Source of the DNA: Pseudomonas sp. NFR16
Lineage (GTDB): Bacteria > Pseudomonadota > Gammaproteobacteria > Pseudomonadales > Pseudomonadaceae
Direction: 5' to 3'
Assembly: GCF_900108875.1 (NCBI RefSeq)
Contig: NZ_FNYJ01000001.1
Span: 868,001-932,000, forward strand
Length of the DNA stretch: 64,000 nt
Positions 44,610 to 53,823 of this stretch are shown here, in pieces. Made by a program: the position numbers and the translations under genes. Numbering within the stretch: the first letter of the stretch is position 1; the number at the start of each line of letters is the position of its first letter. A model generated the notes under the pieces. The model ran no database searches. It was given only the letters and a program-made list of their open reading frames with translations, and was not told the origin of the DNA.

Positions 44610-45608
44610 ATGTCAGATCGAATTCTGCTAGACGGGTTTTCACGCAAAGTCGATTACGTACGCATGTCGGTGACCGATCGCTGCGATTTTCGCTGCGTCT
44701 ACTGCATGGCCGAAGACATGACCTTTCTGCCGCGTCAGCAGATCCTCTCGCTTGAAGAGATCCATCAACTGGCCGAGCGTTTCGTCGCGCTGGGCACCCG
44801 TAAAATTCGCCTTACCGGTGGCGAGCCGCTGGTCCGCGCAGGCATCGTCGGCCTGTGCAAGAACATCGCCGCGCTGCCCGGCCTGCGCGAACTGTGCATG
44901 ACCACCAACGGCTCGCAGCTGGACAAACTCGCCGTACCGCTTTTCGAAGCCGGCCTGACGCGCCTCAATATCAGCCTGGACAGCCTGGACCCTGCGCTGT
45001 TCAAGGAACTGACCCGCACCGGCGAGCTAAGTAAAGTGATTGCCGGTATCGACGCGGCCATCGCCGCGGGCTTCCAGCGCACGAAGCTCAATTGTGTGGT
45101 GATGCAAGGCCGCAACGATCACGAAATCAACGATCTGGTGGCGTTCGCCATTGATCGGGGCCTGGACATCACCTTCATCGAAGAGATGCCTCTGGGGGTG
45201 ATCAGCGAACACAGCCGGGCCGAGTCCTTCTTTTCCAGCGAGCAGGTGCGCGAGCGCATCGCTGAACGCTACACGCTGATCCACTCCACCGAATCGACAC
45301 AAGGCCCGTCGCGATACTGGCGCGTGGCCGAAGCGCCGGACATCCGCATCGGCTTCATCTCGCCCCACAGCCACAACTTCTGTGCCACGTGCAACCGAGT
45401 GCGGGTGACGGTCGAAGGCCGCTTGCTGTTGTGCCTGGGCAATGAACATTCGGCGGACCTCAAGGCCGTTCTTCGCGCCAACCCCGGCCAGCCGGAGAAG
45501 CTGGAAAAAGCGATCATCGACGCCATGCAGCTCAAGCCCTACCGCCACAACTTCGAGCTCAACGATGACGTGCAGGTCGTGCGCTTCATGAACATGACCG
45601 GCGGCTGA
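44610..45608 (+). CDS. moaA: GTP 3',8-cyclase MoaA (molybdopterin biosynthesis)
   Basis: A 332-residue radical-SAM enzyme that starts molybdenum-cofactor synthesis from GTP. N-terminal cluster CDFRCVYC (CxxxCxxC), [11 protein letters not shown], and the second cluster with [19 protein letters not shown]. It ends in the GG dipeptide that is essential in MoaA. Family length is 320-340. The other moa genes are absent here, so this is a solitary moaA, which is common in pseudomonads with several moaA paralogues. Placed between a nitrite-type channel and NasR, it fits provision of cofactor to nitrate reductase. Confidence 0.95.
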   Translation: MSDRILLDGFSRKVDYVRMSVTDRCDFRCVYCMAEDMTFLPRQQILSLEEIHQLAERFVALGTRKIRLTGGEPLVRAGIVGLCKNIAALPGLRELCMTTNGSQLDKLAVPLFEAGLTRLNISLDSLDPALFKELTRTGELSKVIAGIDAAIAAGFQRTKLNCVVMQGRNDHEINDLVAFAIDRGLDITFIEEMPLGVISEHSRAESFFSSEQVRERIAERYTLIHSTESTQGPSRYWRVAEAPDIRIGFISPHSHNFCATCNRVRVTVEGRLLLCLGNEHSADLKAVLRANPGQPEKLEKAIIDAMQLKPYRHNFELNDDVQVVRFMNMTGG

Positions 45609-45669
45609 CACGCATCACCCGTCCTTGCCCCAGTCGTGCCAGTGGTGGTGCGATGTACGGGGCAGCCGT

Positions 45670-46959
45670 TCAGTCCCGCCGGGACGTGCGCCTCGCTGGC
45701 ATTTCCAGCAAGGCCCTGGCGACATCGACCATTCGCTGACCCCGCTCCATCGATGAGACGCGCAGCCGTTCGTAGGCGTCGTGTTCACTGAGCTGAAATT
45801 CGTCCATCAACAACCGCTTGGCCCGTTCAACCAGCTTGCGTTCATTTAACGCCTGGCGGGCCTCGTCGCGCTCGTCATTGGCGGTCAGCAGGCGCCGCGT
45901 CTGCGAATGCAGCATCTCCAGCACCGAACGCCCCAGGTGATGCCCCAGGCCATCGCGCGGCACCGTGCTCAGGTCCAGCGCCTGGACGTTGAACAGCAGC
46001 GCCTGATCCGCGCAGGCAGCACTCTCAAGGCTGACCAGCCGCTTGAGCAGCGTGCGATGGTTGTCCAGATCGGCGCGCGCCTGGCGGATGCTCGCCTGAC
46101 AGGTGCTCGACAGCACCTGGGCCAGACGGGTTTCCACCTCTCGCATGGCATCGATGCGGGCGGTGGTCAGGTCGAACCACATCTGCGACAGCGTCGGATC
46201 GACCCGCTCGCTTTCGGACGTTTTCAGCGCCACGGTCCTGAGCCGCGTCACCTGCGCCGAGGTGTCGCTGGCCTGCAGGTTCAGCCACAGGCGCCGCGCT
46301 TCATCATCGGCAAACTCGGCGAACGTCTGAAAGCAGCGCTCCTGCCCCTGCACCAGATGTTCGATGCGCTGGCGCACCAGCGTGTCGAAAAAACCCGCCG
46401 CGAAGCCGTTCACCCCGATCGCGCGCTCCTGCCCCGCCAGCTCTTTGCCCTGCATGAAATTGAACAGCGCCACCAGCACGCGGGTGACGGGAGGATCGAT
46501 CGCTGTGTCGGCCGCCTCGAACACCACTGCCAGCAACCCACCGATCAGGCGCGTCAGTGCCGCCGTGGCCTCAACCGGGGTCAGACGTTGATCGCGAATG
46601 CGTCGACGCAAGCCCGGCAGATCGTCGAGCGCGTGCATGACGAACGCCAGACGGTTGAACAGCCGCGCACGGTCCGAAGCGCTCGCCGACTCCAGGTCGA
46701 TGCCGTCAAAACAGGCGACGACACGCTGCTCGACGGCGCTGGCCTGCGCGCTCAATGCATCAAGTCGGGGCAATTGACGGGTGTCCTTGCTGCCCAGATA
46801 GACATTCGAATACCCCCGCTCGCGCTGCAAGGCATGCACCCATTGGCTGATCAGCGTGACCAGCTCACAGGTCTGCGCCAGGCCCTCCAGGCCGGCCAAC
46901 TCACTGCGCCGGGCGGCGAGCATGAAACGCAAAGCGGGCGGCATGTGGGTGTCGGTCAT
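45670..46959 (-). CDS. nasR: Nitrate/nitrite-responsive ANTAR antiterminator, NasR-like
   Basis: A 429-residue regulator. The N-terminal NIT domain (about 25-320), a helical nitrate/nitrite sensor, contains LQRERGYSNVYLGSKDTRQL. The C-terminal ANTAR domain (about 365-425) is KLVERAKRLLMDEFQLSEHD and AYERLRVSSMERGQR, which binds hairpins in leader RNA to allow read-through. Known NasR activates nitrate-assimilation operons. Here the nasFEDCBA targets are not in the window; the FNT gene is a candidate. The ATG at 46959 is preferred over a TTG at 46968. It converges with moaA. Confidence 0.9.
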   Translation of the reverse strand: MTDTHMPPALRFMLAARRSELAGLEGLAQTCELVTLISQWVHALQRERGYSNVYLGSKDTRQLPRLDALSAQASAVEQRVVACFDGIDLESASASDRARLFNRLAFVMHALDDLPGLRRRIRDQRLTPVEATAALTRLIGGLLAVVFEAADTAIDPPVTRVLVALFNFMQGKELAGQERAIGVNGFAAGFFDTLVRQRIEHLVQGQERCFQTFAEFADDEARRLWLNLQASDTSAQVTRLRTVALKTSESERVDPTLSQMWFDLTTARIDAMREVETRLAQVLSSTCQASIRQARADLDNHRTLLKRLVSLESAACADQALLFNVQALDLSTVPRDGLGHHLGRSVLEMLHSQTRRLLTANDERDEARQALNERKLVERAKRLLMDEFQLSEHDAYERLRVSSMERGQRMVDVARALLEMPARRTSRRD

Positions 46960-47036
46960 ACGCGTCAATTCTCAGGCAGGATTCCCGCCAGTCATGCAAA
47001 AGCAGGGCCTTCGCAGGCCTTCCGCCTTCTCGTGCC

Positions 47037-47366
47037 TCAGCCTTGTTGCGTCAGGGCTTCAAAGGCTTCCTCGATGTCGCTGGCTCGTGTCGGCCGAACC
47101 AGCCGTGTGATCTCCTGGCCATCGCGCATGAACACCAGCGTTGGCCAGAGTTTGACGCGGAACGAGCGGCCGAGAGGGCGACCGCTGCCGTCTTCGATTT
47201 TCAGCCGGCGCACCTGCGGATAGTCCGCACTCACCTCACCAATCAGCGGTTGTGCGGCATTACAGTGCCCGCACCAGTTGGTGCCGAATTCAATAACGCT
47301 GGCGCCAGCCAGTGCATTCACGTCGGCGCGAGTGAGGGTTTCTGGAACGTAGGGCTGGCCGGACAT
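47037..47366 (-). CDS. Thioredoxin-like protein
   Basis: A 109-residue thioredoxin-fold protein with active site WCGHC in FGTNWCGHCNAAQPLI, the cis-proline segment LWPTLVFMRDG, and the C-terminal helix SDIEEAFEAL. CGHC is more oxidising than the CGPC of thioredoxin 1. No signal peptide is seen, so it is cytoplasmic. ATG 47366 has GGGAG 5 bases upstream; the frame extends to 47408. Possibly co-transcribed with nasR downstream, from a 77-base gap. Partner unknown. Confidence 0.88.
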   Translation of the reverse strand: MSGQPYVPETLTRADVNALAGASVIEFGTNWCGHCNAAQPLIGEVSADYPQVRRLKIEDGSGRPLGRSFRVKLWPTLVFMRDGQEITRLVRPTRASDIEEAFEALTQQG

Positions 47367-47531
47367 TTCAACTCCCGATGAGGCGTGCGTCGCCTCGTGG
47401 CTGTTCAAGGATGGGCGTTTCGGGAATGCGTGCTGGGTGATCGCCTGGCGGCAAGTCTAACCACGCACGCGGTGATGAAACAAAGACCCGCCAGGGCAGC
47501 AGCGGTTTCCTCGACATCAAACCACCGATCA

Positions 47532-47579
47532 CTTTCATTTAGAGAGTGACTTGCACAATGAAAGCCACATCGTTAGATT
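47532..47579 (+). promoter_or_regulatory. Predicted promoter and operator of the HxlR-efflux operon
   Basis: A -35-like TTGCAC (47551-47556) and a -10-like TAGATT (47574-47579) are separated by 17 bases. An 8-bp inverted repeat, CTTTCATT (47532-47539) and AATGAAAG (47557-47564), straddles the -35 element, as expected of a repressor site for the HxlR protein encoded 45 bases downstream. Confidence 0.5.
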
Positions 47580-47623
47580 ACACCCATCATTTAGAAGCCG
47601 TCACCGGTTTCGGAGGTCTGGTC

Positions 47624-48163
47624 ATGAAGAAGAAAAGTTTCGCCGACATGCCCTGCCCGATCGCTCACAGCCTGGAACACGTGGGTGACTGGTGGAACAT
47701 TCTGATCCTGCGTGACATGTCTTACGGCCTGAGCCGGTTCGATGAATTCCAGAAAAGTCTGGGCATCGCCAGCAATACCCTGACCCGTCGCCTCCAGGGG
47801 CTGATGGCGTCGGGGCTGGTCGAGCGCAGCGCCTACAGCGACAAACCGATCCGGTATGACTATCTGCTGACCGAACGTGGACGCGATTTTCGCCCTGTGG
47901 TCCTGACGCTCATGAAATGGGGCAGCCAGCATTTCTCGGCCAATGGCTCGAACATCGAGCTGATCGACGAAACCACCGGCGAGCCCGTCGATCTGGTGCT
48001 GGCCGACGCCAACACCGGCAAGCGCATCAGCATGCGCGATCACAGCCTGCGCTACAAAGGCGAAGACAGTATTTCCGCATGGCGCCTGGAGACAGGACGC
48101 GCCCGTCGCGATGCCTATCGCAAGCACCTTCCCCCTTCCCAACCTCTGCTGATCAACAGGTAA
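47624..48163 (+). CDS. HxlR family transcriptional regulator
   Basis: A 179-residue regulator. The winged helix-turn-helix of the HxlR family occupies residues 10-100 (CPIAHSLEHVGDWWNILILR, FDEFQKSLGIASNTLTRRLQ, LVERSAYSDKPIRYDYLLTE). The tail of about 75 residues is longer than usual. GGAGG sits 8 bases before the ATG at 47624; the upstream frame to 47546 is not conserved. It is the first gene of the tripartite efflux operon (6-base gap to the next gene), so it probably represses or activates the pump in response to a ligand, maybe a quinone or aldehyde as in other HxlR members. Ligand not evident. Confidence 0.92.
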   Translation: MKKKSFADMPCPIAHSLEHVGDWWNILILRDMSYGLSRFDEFQKSLGIASNTLTRRLQGLMASGLVERSAYSDKPIRYDYLLTERGRDFRPVVLTLMKWGSQHFSANGSNIELIDETTGEPVDLVLADANTGKRISMRDHSLRYKGEDSISAWRLETGRARRDAYRKHLPPSQPLLINR

Positions 48164-48169
48164 TCCGCG

Positions 48170-49321
48170 ATGAACAACCCCCAGACCGTCACCGAGCCCG
48201 CCGCCGCTGCTGCGCCGTCGAAACCCGCCCGGGGCAAACGCTTGATGCTGTTGCTGCTGGTGGCCGTCATTGTCGTCGCTGCCGTGATTTTCGGCTTGCA
48301 CTGGTGGACATTCGGGCGTTTCCTCGAGTCGACCGACGATGCCTACGTCGGTGGCGATGTCACGGTGATCGGGCCCAAAGTCCCGGGCTACATCACCGCA
48401 TTGAAGGTGGTGGACAACCAGTTCGTCCACGCCGGCGATCTGCTGGTGAAGATCGATGATCGCGATTACCTGGCCGCGCTGGCCAAGGCCGAAGGCGCGG
48501 TGGCTGCGCAGGAAGCGTTGCTCGCCAACCTGGACGCCACCGAGCAGTTGCAGCATGCAGTGGTAAGCCAGGCCAAAGCCGGCATCGACGCCGCGAACGC
48601 CGAAACGGTGCGCTCCCGCGATGACCAGAAGCGTTATGAGGTGCTGTCGGGGCGCTCGGCCGTGTCGATCGAAAGCTTCCAGCGTGCCGACGCCACCTAT
48701 AAGACCGCCCAGGCCAACGGCGCCCGCGCGCAGGCTTCCCTGCTCGCCTCGCAACGCCAGCTCGACGTCATCGCCACGCAGAAACAACAAGCCCGCGCGG
48801 CCCTGGCCCAGGCTCGCGCCGAACGTGATCTGGCGCGTCTCAATGTGGCCTACACCGAGCTTCGCGCGCCGGTCGACGGCGTGATTGGCAATCGCCGGGC
48901 GCGCGTGGGCGCCTACGCGGGCGCCGGCTCACAGCTGCTGTCCGTGGTGCCCGCGACAGGGCTGTGGGTCGACGCCAACTTCAAGGAAGACCAACTGACG
49001 CACATGCAAGTCGGCCAGGCCGTCACCATCGAAGCCGACGTCTTGCCGGGCCAGGTTTTCCACGGTCACCTGAACAGTCTGGCGCCCGCAACCGGCTCGC
49101 AGTTCAGCGTCCTGCCGCCGGAAAACGCCACCGGCAACTTTACTAAGATCGTCCAGCGGGTGCCGGTGCGGGTGTACCTGGACGGCGACGACGGCAACCT
49201 CGGCAAATTGCGTCCGGGGCTTTCGGTGATCGCCCGTGTCGATACCAAGGCCGCGGCGCAAAGTGATGGCGCGCAAACCGGAAACGTCGCCAGCGCGGTC
49301 GACGGGAAACCCGCGCCATGA
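48170..49321 (+). CDS. HlyD/EmrA-type membrane fusion protein
   Basis: A 383-residue periplasmic adaptor. One inner-membrane helix (about 24-46: LMLLLLVAVIVVAAVIFGLH), a biotinyl-lipoyl-like half (VPGYITALKVVDNQFVHAGD), a long alpha-helical hairpin (about 110-225) and the second half motif TELRAPVDGVIGNRRARVGA. It connects the DHA2 pump to the outer-membrane channel. Its stop overlaps the pump start by four bases (ATGA). Confidence 0.93.
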   Translation: MNNPQTVTEPAAAAAPSKPARGKRLMLLLLVAVIVVAAVIFGLHWWTFGRFLESTDDAYVGGDVTVIGPKVPGYITALKVVDNQFVHAGDLLVKIDDRDYLAALAKAEGAVAAQEALLANLDATEQLQHAVVSQAKAGIDAANAETVRSRDDQKRYEVLSGRSAVSIESFQRADATYKTAQANGARAQASLLASQRQLDVIATQKQQARAALAQARAERDLARLNVAYTELRAPVDGVIGNRRARVGAYAGAGSQLLSVVPATGLWVDANFKEDQLTHMQVGQAVTIEADVLPGQVFHGHLNSLAPATGSQFSVLPPENATGNFTKIVQRVPVRVYLDGDDGNLGKLRPGLSVIARVDTKAAAQSDGAQTGNVASAVDGKPAP

Positions 49322-50931
49322 GTGCAACTCTCGCCACCCCCGCCGCTCCGACAGCGCGAAGCAACGGCCCGGTCGACGCGGCCTCGATGCCGACGATGGC
49401 GAAAGTCCTGGCGTTCGCGAGCATGTGTCTGGGCATGTTCATCGCCCTGCTGGACATCCAGATCGTGTCGGCCTCGCTGCGTGACATCGGTGGCGGCCTC
49501 TCAGCGGGCTCCGATGAAACGGCGTGGGTGCAGACCAGTTACCTGATCGCTGAAATCGTCGTGATCCCTCTTTCCGGCTGGCTTGCCCGGGTGTTTTCCA
49601 CGCGTTGGTTGTTCTGCGCGTCCGCTGTGGGCTTCACCCTCGCCAGCCTGTTGTGCGGGCTGGCCTGGAACATCCAGAGCATGATTGCCTTCCGCGCGCT
49701 GCAGGGGTTTCTCGGGGGCTCGATGATCCCCATGGTGTTCACTTCGGCCTTCATGTTCTTCACCGGCAAACAGCGGGTGATCGCCGCCTCGACCATCGGC
49801 GCCATCGCTTCCCTGGCCCCCACGCTCGGGCCGGTGATCGGCGGCTGGATCACCGACGTGTCGTCGTGGCACTGGCTGTTCTACATCAATCTGGTGCCGG
49901 GTATCTTCGTGGCGGTCGCGGTGCCGATCCTGGTCAACATCGACTCGATGGACCTCAAGCTGCTGCGGGGCGCCGATTACATCAGCATGGTGTTTCTCGC
50001 GCTGTTCCTCGGTTGCCTGGAATACACCCTCGAAGAAGGGCCGCGCTGGAACTGGTTCAGCGACCAGACCATCCTCACCACGGCGTGGGTGTCCGGCGTC
50101 GCCGCACTGGCGTTCATCAGCCGCACCCTGCTGGTGAAGAACCCGGTGGTGGACCTGCGCGCCTTGAGCGACCGCAACTTTGCGCTGGGCTGTTTCTTCT
50201 CGTTCGTCACCGGGATCGGTCTGTTCGCGACGATTTATCTGACGCCACTGTTTCTCGGCCGGGTTCGCGGGTACAGCGCGCTGGAAATCGGTGAGGCGGT
50301 GTTTTCCACCGGCGTGTTTCAGCTTGCTGCCATTCCGGTGTACGGGTTTCTGGCCAACCGCGTCGATCTGCGCTGGATCATGATGTTCGGGCTGTCACTG
50401 TTCGCGTTGTCGATGTGGGACTTCTCGCCGATCACCCACGACTGGGGCGGCCATGAATTGTTGCTGCCGCAAGCCATTCGCGGCTTTGCCCAGCAGATGG
50501 CGGTGCCGCCAACGGTCACGCTGACCCTGGGCAGCCTGCACCCCTCACGCCTGAAGCAGGCCTCGGGGTTGTTCAATCTGATGCGCAACCTGGGCGGCGC
50601 CATCGGCATTGCGGCCTGCGCCACGATCCTCAACGACCGCACCAACCTGCACTTCACTCATCTGGCCGAGCACCTCAATACCCGCAATGAGGCGATGAAC
50701 AACTGGTTGAGCACCGTCACCGGCAACTTCGCCAATCTGGGGCAGAACGCCGCTGATGCCAGCCAATCCGCGCTGCACCAGCTCTGGTTGCTGACGTACC
50801 GTGAAGCGCAGACGCAGACCTATTCGGACGCATTCCTGGCGATCATGGTCTGCTTCATCGTCGCGGTTGCCATGGTGCCGTTGATGCACAAGGTCGTGCC
50901 ACCGAAAGCTCCGTCAGCCGACGCGCACTGA
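49318..50931 (+). CDS. DHA2-family (EmrB-like) multidrug efflux pump
   Basis: A 537-residue proton antiporter with about 14 helices. DHA2 hallmarks: FIALLDIQIVSASLRDIGGG, ETAWVQTSYLIAEIVVIPLS and motif C in IASLAPTLGPVIGGWITDVS. A large cytoplasmic tail is absent. It works as the inner-membrane component with the HlyD protein and the OprM-type channel of the same operon. Substrates are unknown, but FarB/EmrB-like pumps export hydrophobic acids. Confidence 0.93.
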   Translation: MSATLATPAAPTARSNGPVDAASMPTMAKVLAFASMCLGMFIALLDIQIVSASLRDIGGGLSAGSDETAWVQTSYLIAEIVVIPLSGWLARVFSTRWLFCASAVGFTLASLLCGLAWNIQSMIAFRALQGFLGGSMIPMVFTSAFMFFTGKQRVIAASTIGAIASLAPTLGPVIGGWITDVSSWHWLFYINLVPGIFVAVAVPILVNIDSMDLKLLRGADYISMVFLALFLGCLEYTLEEGPRWNWFSDQTILTTAWVSGVAALAFISRTLLVKNPVVDLRALSDRNFALGCFFSFVTGIGLFATIYLTPLFLGRVRGYSALEIGEAVFSTGVFQLAAIPVYGFLANRVDLRWIMMFGLSLFALSMWDFSPITHDWGGHELLLPQAIRGFAQQMAVPPTVTLTLGSLHPSRLKQASGLFNLMRNLGGAIGIAACATILNDRTNLHFTHLAEHLNTRNEAMNNWLSTVTGNFANLGQNAADASQSALHQLWLLTYREAQTQTYSDAFLAIMVCFIVAVAMVPLMHKVVPPKAPSADAH

Positions 50932-50995
50932 CCGAAGAGACCGCCCTCACCATGACTACTCACTCACTTGCGCACTCTGTCTCGAGGACAGCCCC

Positions 50996-52474
50996 ATGAC
51001 CGCTCAGGCCTCTCGCTTCACCCGCAGTGGCGTCTTCGCCTTCGGCGCGCTGTTCACTGCCCTGGTCGGCTGCACAGTGGGCCCGGACTACCAGCGCCCG
51101 CCAGACACCCTGACCGCCACGTACCAGAATCAGTCACTGCTGCAGCAACGGGTTGGCGAGACGCCGGCCCCCGCACTGGACAGCTGGTGGACCGGGTTCA
51201 ATGATCCCGAACTGAACCGGATCGTTCAGCGTGCGCTGGATCAGAACCTCGATCTGGCCGCCTCATTTGCGCGGGTTGAACAGGCGCGCGCGGTCGCGCG
51301 ACAGGCCGGCGCCATACGCCTGCCCCAAGGCGCCCTGGATGCGCGGGTGGTGCGTCAGCGACAGTCCACCGAGAGCGCTCAAGGTGAGGTGGGCAGCGCA
51401 TTTCCCGGTTACGAACGCAACCAGACGCTGGAAACCCTCGGCGTCGGCGCCAGCTGGGAAGCGGATCTGGCCGGCGGTCTGAAGCGTGATGAAGAGTCAG
51501 CGTTCGACGAGGCCCAGGCGGCCGAGGCCAGTCATGCAGGCGTGCGCATTTCGGTCGCCGCCGAAGCGGCGGACGCCTACTTCCGCATTCGAGGCGCTCA
51601 ACAGCGCCTGGCGGTTGCACAGGATCAGATCAACACCCAGGACAACCTGCTGAACCTGATCAACGACCGCATGGGCAGCGGCCTTGCGACCCATCGCGAG
51701 CAAGCGCAGGCTCAGGCGCTGGTGTTACAGGCGCGCGCGACGCTCCCGCCCCTGCGCACCGAGCTCGCCACTCAGCTCAACCGGCTTGACGTCCTGATGG
51801 GCGCGCAGCCTGGCACCTGGTCACACACACTCAGCAACGGCGCCCGACCTTACAGCGTGCCGACCATCAGCGACAGCCAGGGACCGGCGGATCTGCTGCG
51901 GCGCAGGCCCGACGTGATCGCGGCCGAGCGCAGACTGGCGGCGTCGAACGCGCGCATCGGTGCGGCGATCTCCGAGTATTACCCGAAAGTCTCGTTGTCC
52001 GGCCTGCTGGGCTTCGACACGGCCCACAGCGGTGAATTGCTCACCTCCTCGGCCTTTCAGCCGCAGGCGATCCTCGGCCTGCACTGGCGCTTGTTCGACT
52101 TTGGCCGCGTCGATGCGCAAGTCGCGCAAGCCAAAGGCGCTAATGCTCAAGCCCTCGCCGAATACCGCCAGTCAATGCTCAAAGCCACCGAAGACGTGGA
52201 AAACGCCATCGTCACGCTGGTGGAGCTGGAACGCCAACAAGCCGAAGTGGATCAGGAAGTCGCCGCGCACCAGACCGCACGCGATGCCGCGCAGGACGCC
52301 TACACCGGTGGCGCGATCAGCCTGGTCGAAGTGCTGGATGAGGACCGCCAGTTGCTGACCTCTCGCGATCAACTGGCGCAATTACGCGCCAACGACGCGC
52401 GCGCGGCCGTGTCGACGTTCCGCGCGCTTGGCGGCGGTTGGCCGCAAGCGAAAAGGGACGTGACTAAACAATGA
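50996..52474 (+). CDS. Outer-membrane efflux lipoprotein (NodT/OprM family)
   Basis: A 492-residue TolC-type channel. Signal peptide with lipobox LVGC (residue about 25) so it is lipidated; the mature start GCTVGPDYQRPP is diagnostic of the NodT family. Long coiled-coil stretches and the repeated OEP domain (AARRPDVIAAERRLAASNAR-like string at 300-325: LLRRRPDVIAAERRLAASNA) fit the trimeric tunnel. It completes the tripartite pump begun by the HlyD and DHA2 genes. GAGGA lies 7 bases before the ATG. The 64-base gap to the pump gene is still compatible with one transcript. Confidence 0.93.
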   Translation: MTAQASRFTRSGVFAFGALFTALVGCTVGPDYQRPPDTLTATYQNQSLLQQRVGETPAPALDSWWTGFNDPELNRIVQRALDQNLDLAASFARVEQARAVARQAGAIRLPQGALDARVVRQRQSTESAQGEVGSAFPGYERNQTLETLGVGASWEADLAGGLKRDEESAFDEAQAAEASHAGVRISVAAEAADAYFRIRGAQQRLAVAQDQINTQDNLLNLINDRMGSGLATHREQAQAQALVLQARATLPPLRTELATQLNRLDVLMGAQPGTWSHTLSNGARPYSVPTISDSQGPADLLRRRPDVIAAERRLAASNARIGAAISEYYPKVSLSGLLGFDTAHSGELLTSSAFQPQAILGLHWRLFDFGRVDAQVAQAKGANAQALAEYRQSMLKATEDVENAIVTLVELERQQAEVDQEVAAHQTARDAAQDAYTGGAISLVEVLDEDRQLLTSRDQLAQLRANDARAAVSTFRALGGGWPQAKRDVTKQ

Positions 52475-52523
52475 GTCGCGGAACGGACCGCGGTGGACAG
52501 CCACGACAGCGATGGCGGCAGAA

Positions 52524-52629
52524 CCTGCGCCTTCGTGAGTAAGCTCACTCCCACAGAGGTCTCCGGTTATTCCAGAACGCTCGGGCCACACCCAACGCCC
52601 GCAGGAGCTCGCTTGCCCGCGAAGAGGCC
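52524..52629. repeat. Inverted REP pair (diverged REPIN)
   Basis: The complement of 52524-52555 reads TGTGGGAGTGAGCTTACTCA..., and 52600-52629 reads CGCAGGAGCTCGCTTGCCCG.... The two are opposite-oriented, diverged members of the common Pseudomonas REP sequence, between the efflux operon and the hydrolase gene. The 248 bases between these genes hold nothing else recognisable. Confidence 0.7.
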
Positions 52630-52722
52630 TGCAGAGCTGCCGCAACGGTGACGGTAAACCTCAACACAGTCACTCCCGCAAGGCCCTCCCACGGCGCCTT
52701 CGCGGCAGTGATCGGTATCCGC

Positions 52723-53544
52723 TCAGCCCTTGATGAAGCCCAGCAGGATTTCGTTGATTTCTTCAGGCTGCACGTTGCACATGCCGTGGGAACCGCCTTT
52801 GACCACGTGGAGGGTCGAGTCCTTCACCAATTCGTGGCTCTTGTAGCCAGACGCAACGATCGGCACGATCTGGTCGTCGTCGCCGTGCAGAATCAGCGTG
52901 GGCACATCGATCTTTTTCAGGTCTTCGGTAAAGTCGGTTTCCGAGAATGCCTTGATGCAATCGAACTCGCCCTTGACGCTGCCCAGCATGCCGAGCGCCC
53001 AGAACGAGTCGATGGCGCCCTGAGAAACCTTGGCACCGTCGCGGTTGAAACCGAAGAACGGCACGGCCAGGTCTTTGAAAAACTGTGAGCGGTCGGCGGT
53101 GAAGCCTGCACGAATCCCGTCAAACACCTCCATGGGCAGGCCCTCAGGGTTGGCGGCGGTTTTCAGCATGATCGGCGGAACGGCGCCGATCAACACGGCC
53201 TTGGCCACACGCGAGGAACCGTGACGACCGATGTAACGGGCCACTTCGCCGCCACCGGTGGAGTGCCCGATCATGATCGCGTCTTTGAGGTCCAGCGCTT
53301 CGAACAACTGCGCCAGGTCATCGGCGTAGGTGTCCATGTCGTTGCCATCCCAGGTCTGGCCGGAGCGGCCGTGACCACGGCGGTCATGGGCAATGACGCG
53401 ATAACCTTTCTGGCCAAGGAACAGCATCTGTGCATCCCATGCATCGCCGTCCAGCGGCCAGCCGTGGGAGAACACGATAGGCTGGCCAGTGCCCCAGTCC
53501 TTGTAGAAAAACTCGGTGCCGTCTTTCAGCGTCAGAATAGACAT
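52723..53544 (-). CDS. Alpha/beta hydrolase, non-heme chloroperoxidase/arylesterase type
   Basis: A 273-residue cytoplasmic serine hydrolase. Catalytic triad: nucleophile elbow [13 protein letters not shown] (serine), aspartate in HGDDDQIVP and histidine in KGGSHGMCN. The oxyanion motif SHGWPL and the DRRGHGRS string are typical of the cofactor-free haloperoxidase/perhydrolase group of about 272-276 residues. Members hydrolyse esters and lactones and can make peracids. ATG 53544 is preceded by GGAG at 10 bases; an upstream TTG adds three residues. It stands alone. No signal peptide. Confidence 0.9.
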   Translation of the reverse strand: MSILTLKDGTEFFYKDWGTGQPIVFSHGWPLDGDAWDAQMLFLGQKGYRVIAHDRRGHGRSGQTWDGNDMDTYADDLAQLFEALDLKDAIMIGHSTGGGEVARYIGRHGSSRVAKAVLIGAVPPIMLKTAANPEGLPMEVFDGIRAGFTADRSQFFKDLAVPFFGFNRDGAKVSQGAIDSFWALGMLGSVKGEFDCIKAFSETDFTEDLKKIDVPTLILHGDDDQIVPIVASGYKSHELVKDSTLHVVKGGSHGMCNVQPEEINEILLGFIKG

Positions 53545-53655
53545 GAAGCGCAATCTCCGGGAAATATGCAGGGAACGTACAGCGTAGACCGGGATTGTGA
53601 CGATGCATTGAAGAAATGTGCTTGTTTACAACCGATCCACAGCTTGCACTGGCCT

Positions 53656-53721
53656 CTTCCCGGCTGACGCCGGTCCTACAGACGCTGCAGGCCTTTCGTA
53701 GGACCGGCTTTAGCCGGGAAG
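53656..53721. repeat. Second type of inverted repeat pair (REPIN-like)
   Basis: Arms of 24 bp, 53656-53679 (starts CTTCCCGGCTGACGCC) and 53698-53721 (inverse, with 22 of 24 bases matching), are separated by 18 bases. Each arm itself contains a small palindrome. The sequence GTAGGACCGGC differs from the GGAGCGTGGCTTG class found near 15.4 and 27.8 kb, so it is another REP family. It lies in the 279-base space between the hydrolase and phnP. Confidence 0.75.
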
Positions 53722-53823
53722 GCGCGGATGTTGCGCCGGCAATCAACGGGGCGTTCAACACTTCCACCGGAAACATCCGCGTGAGCGCGGCCAAAATGCG
53801 CCGCCGACGTAATCGCGCCGCCG

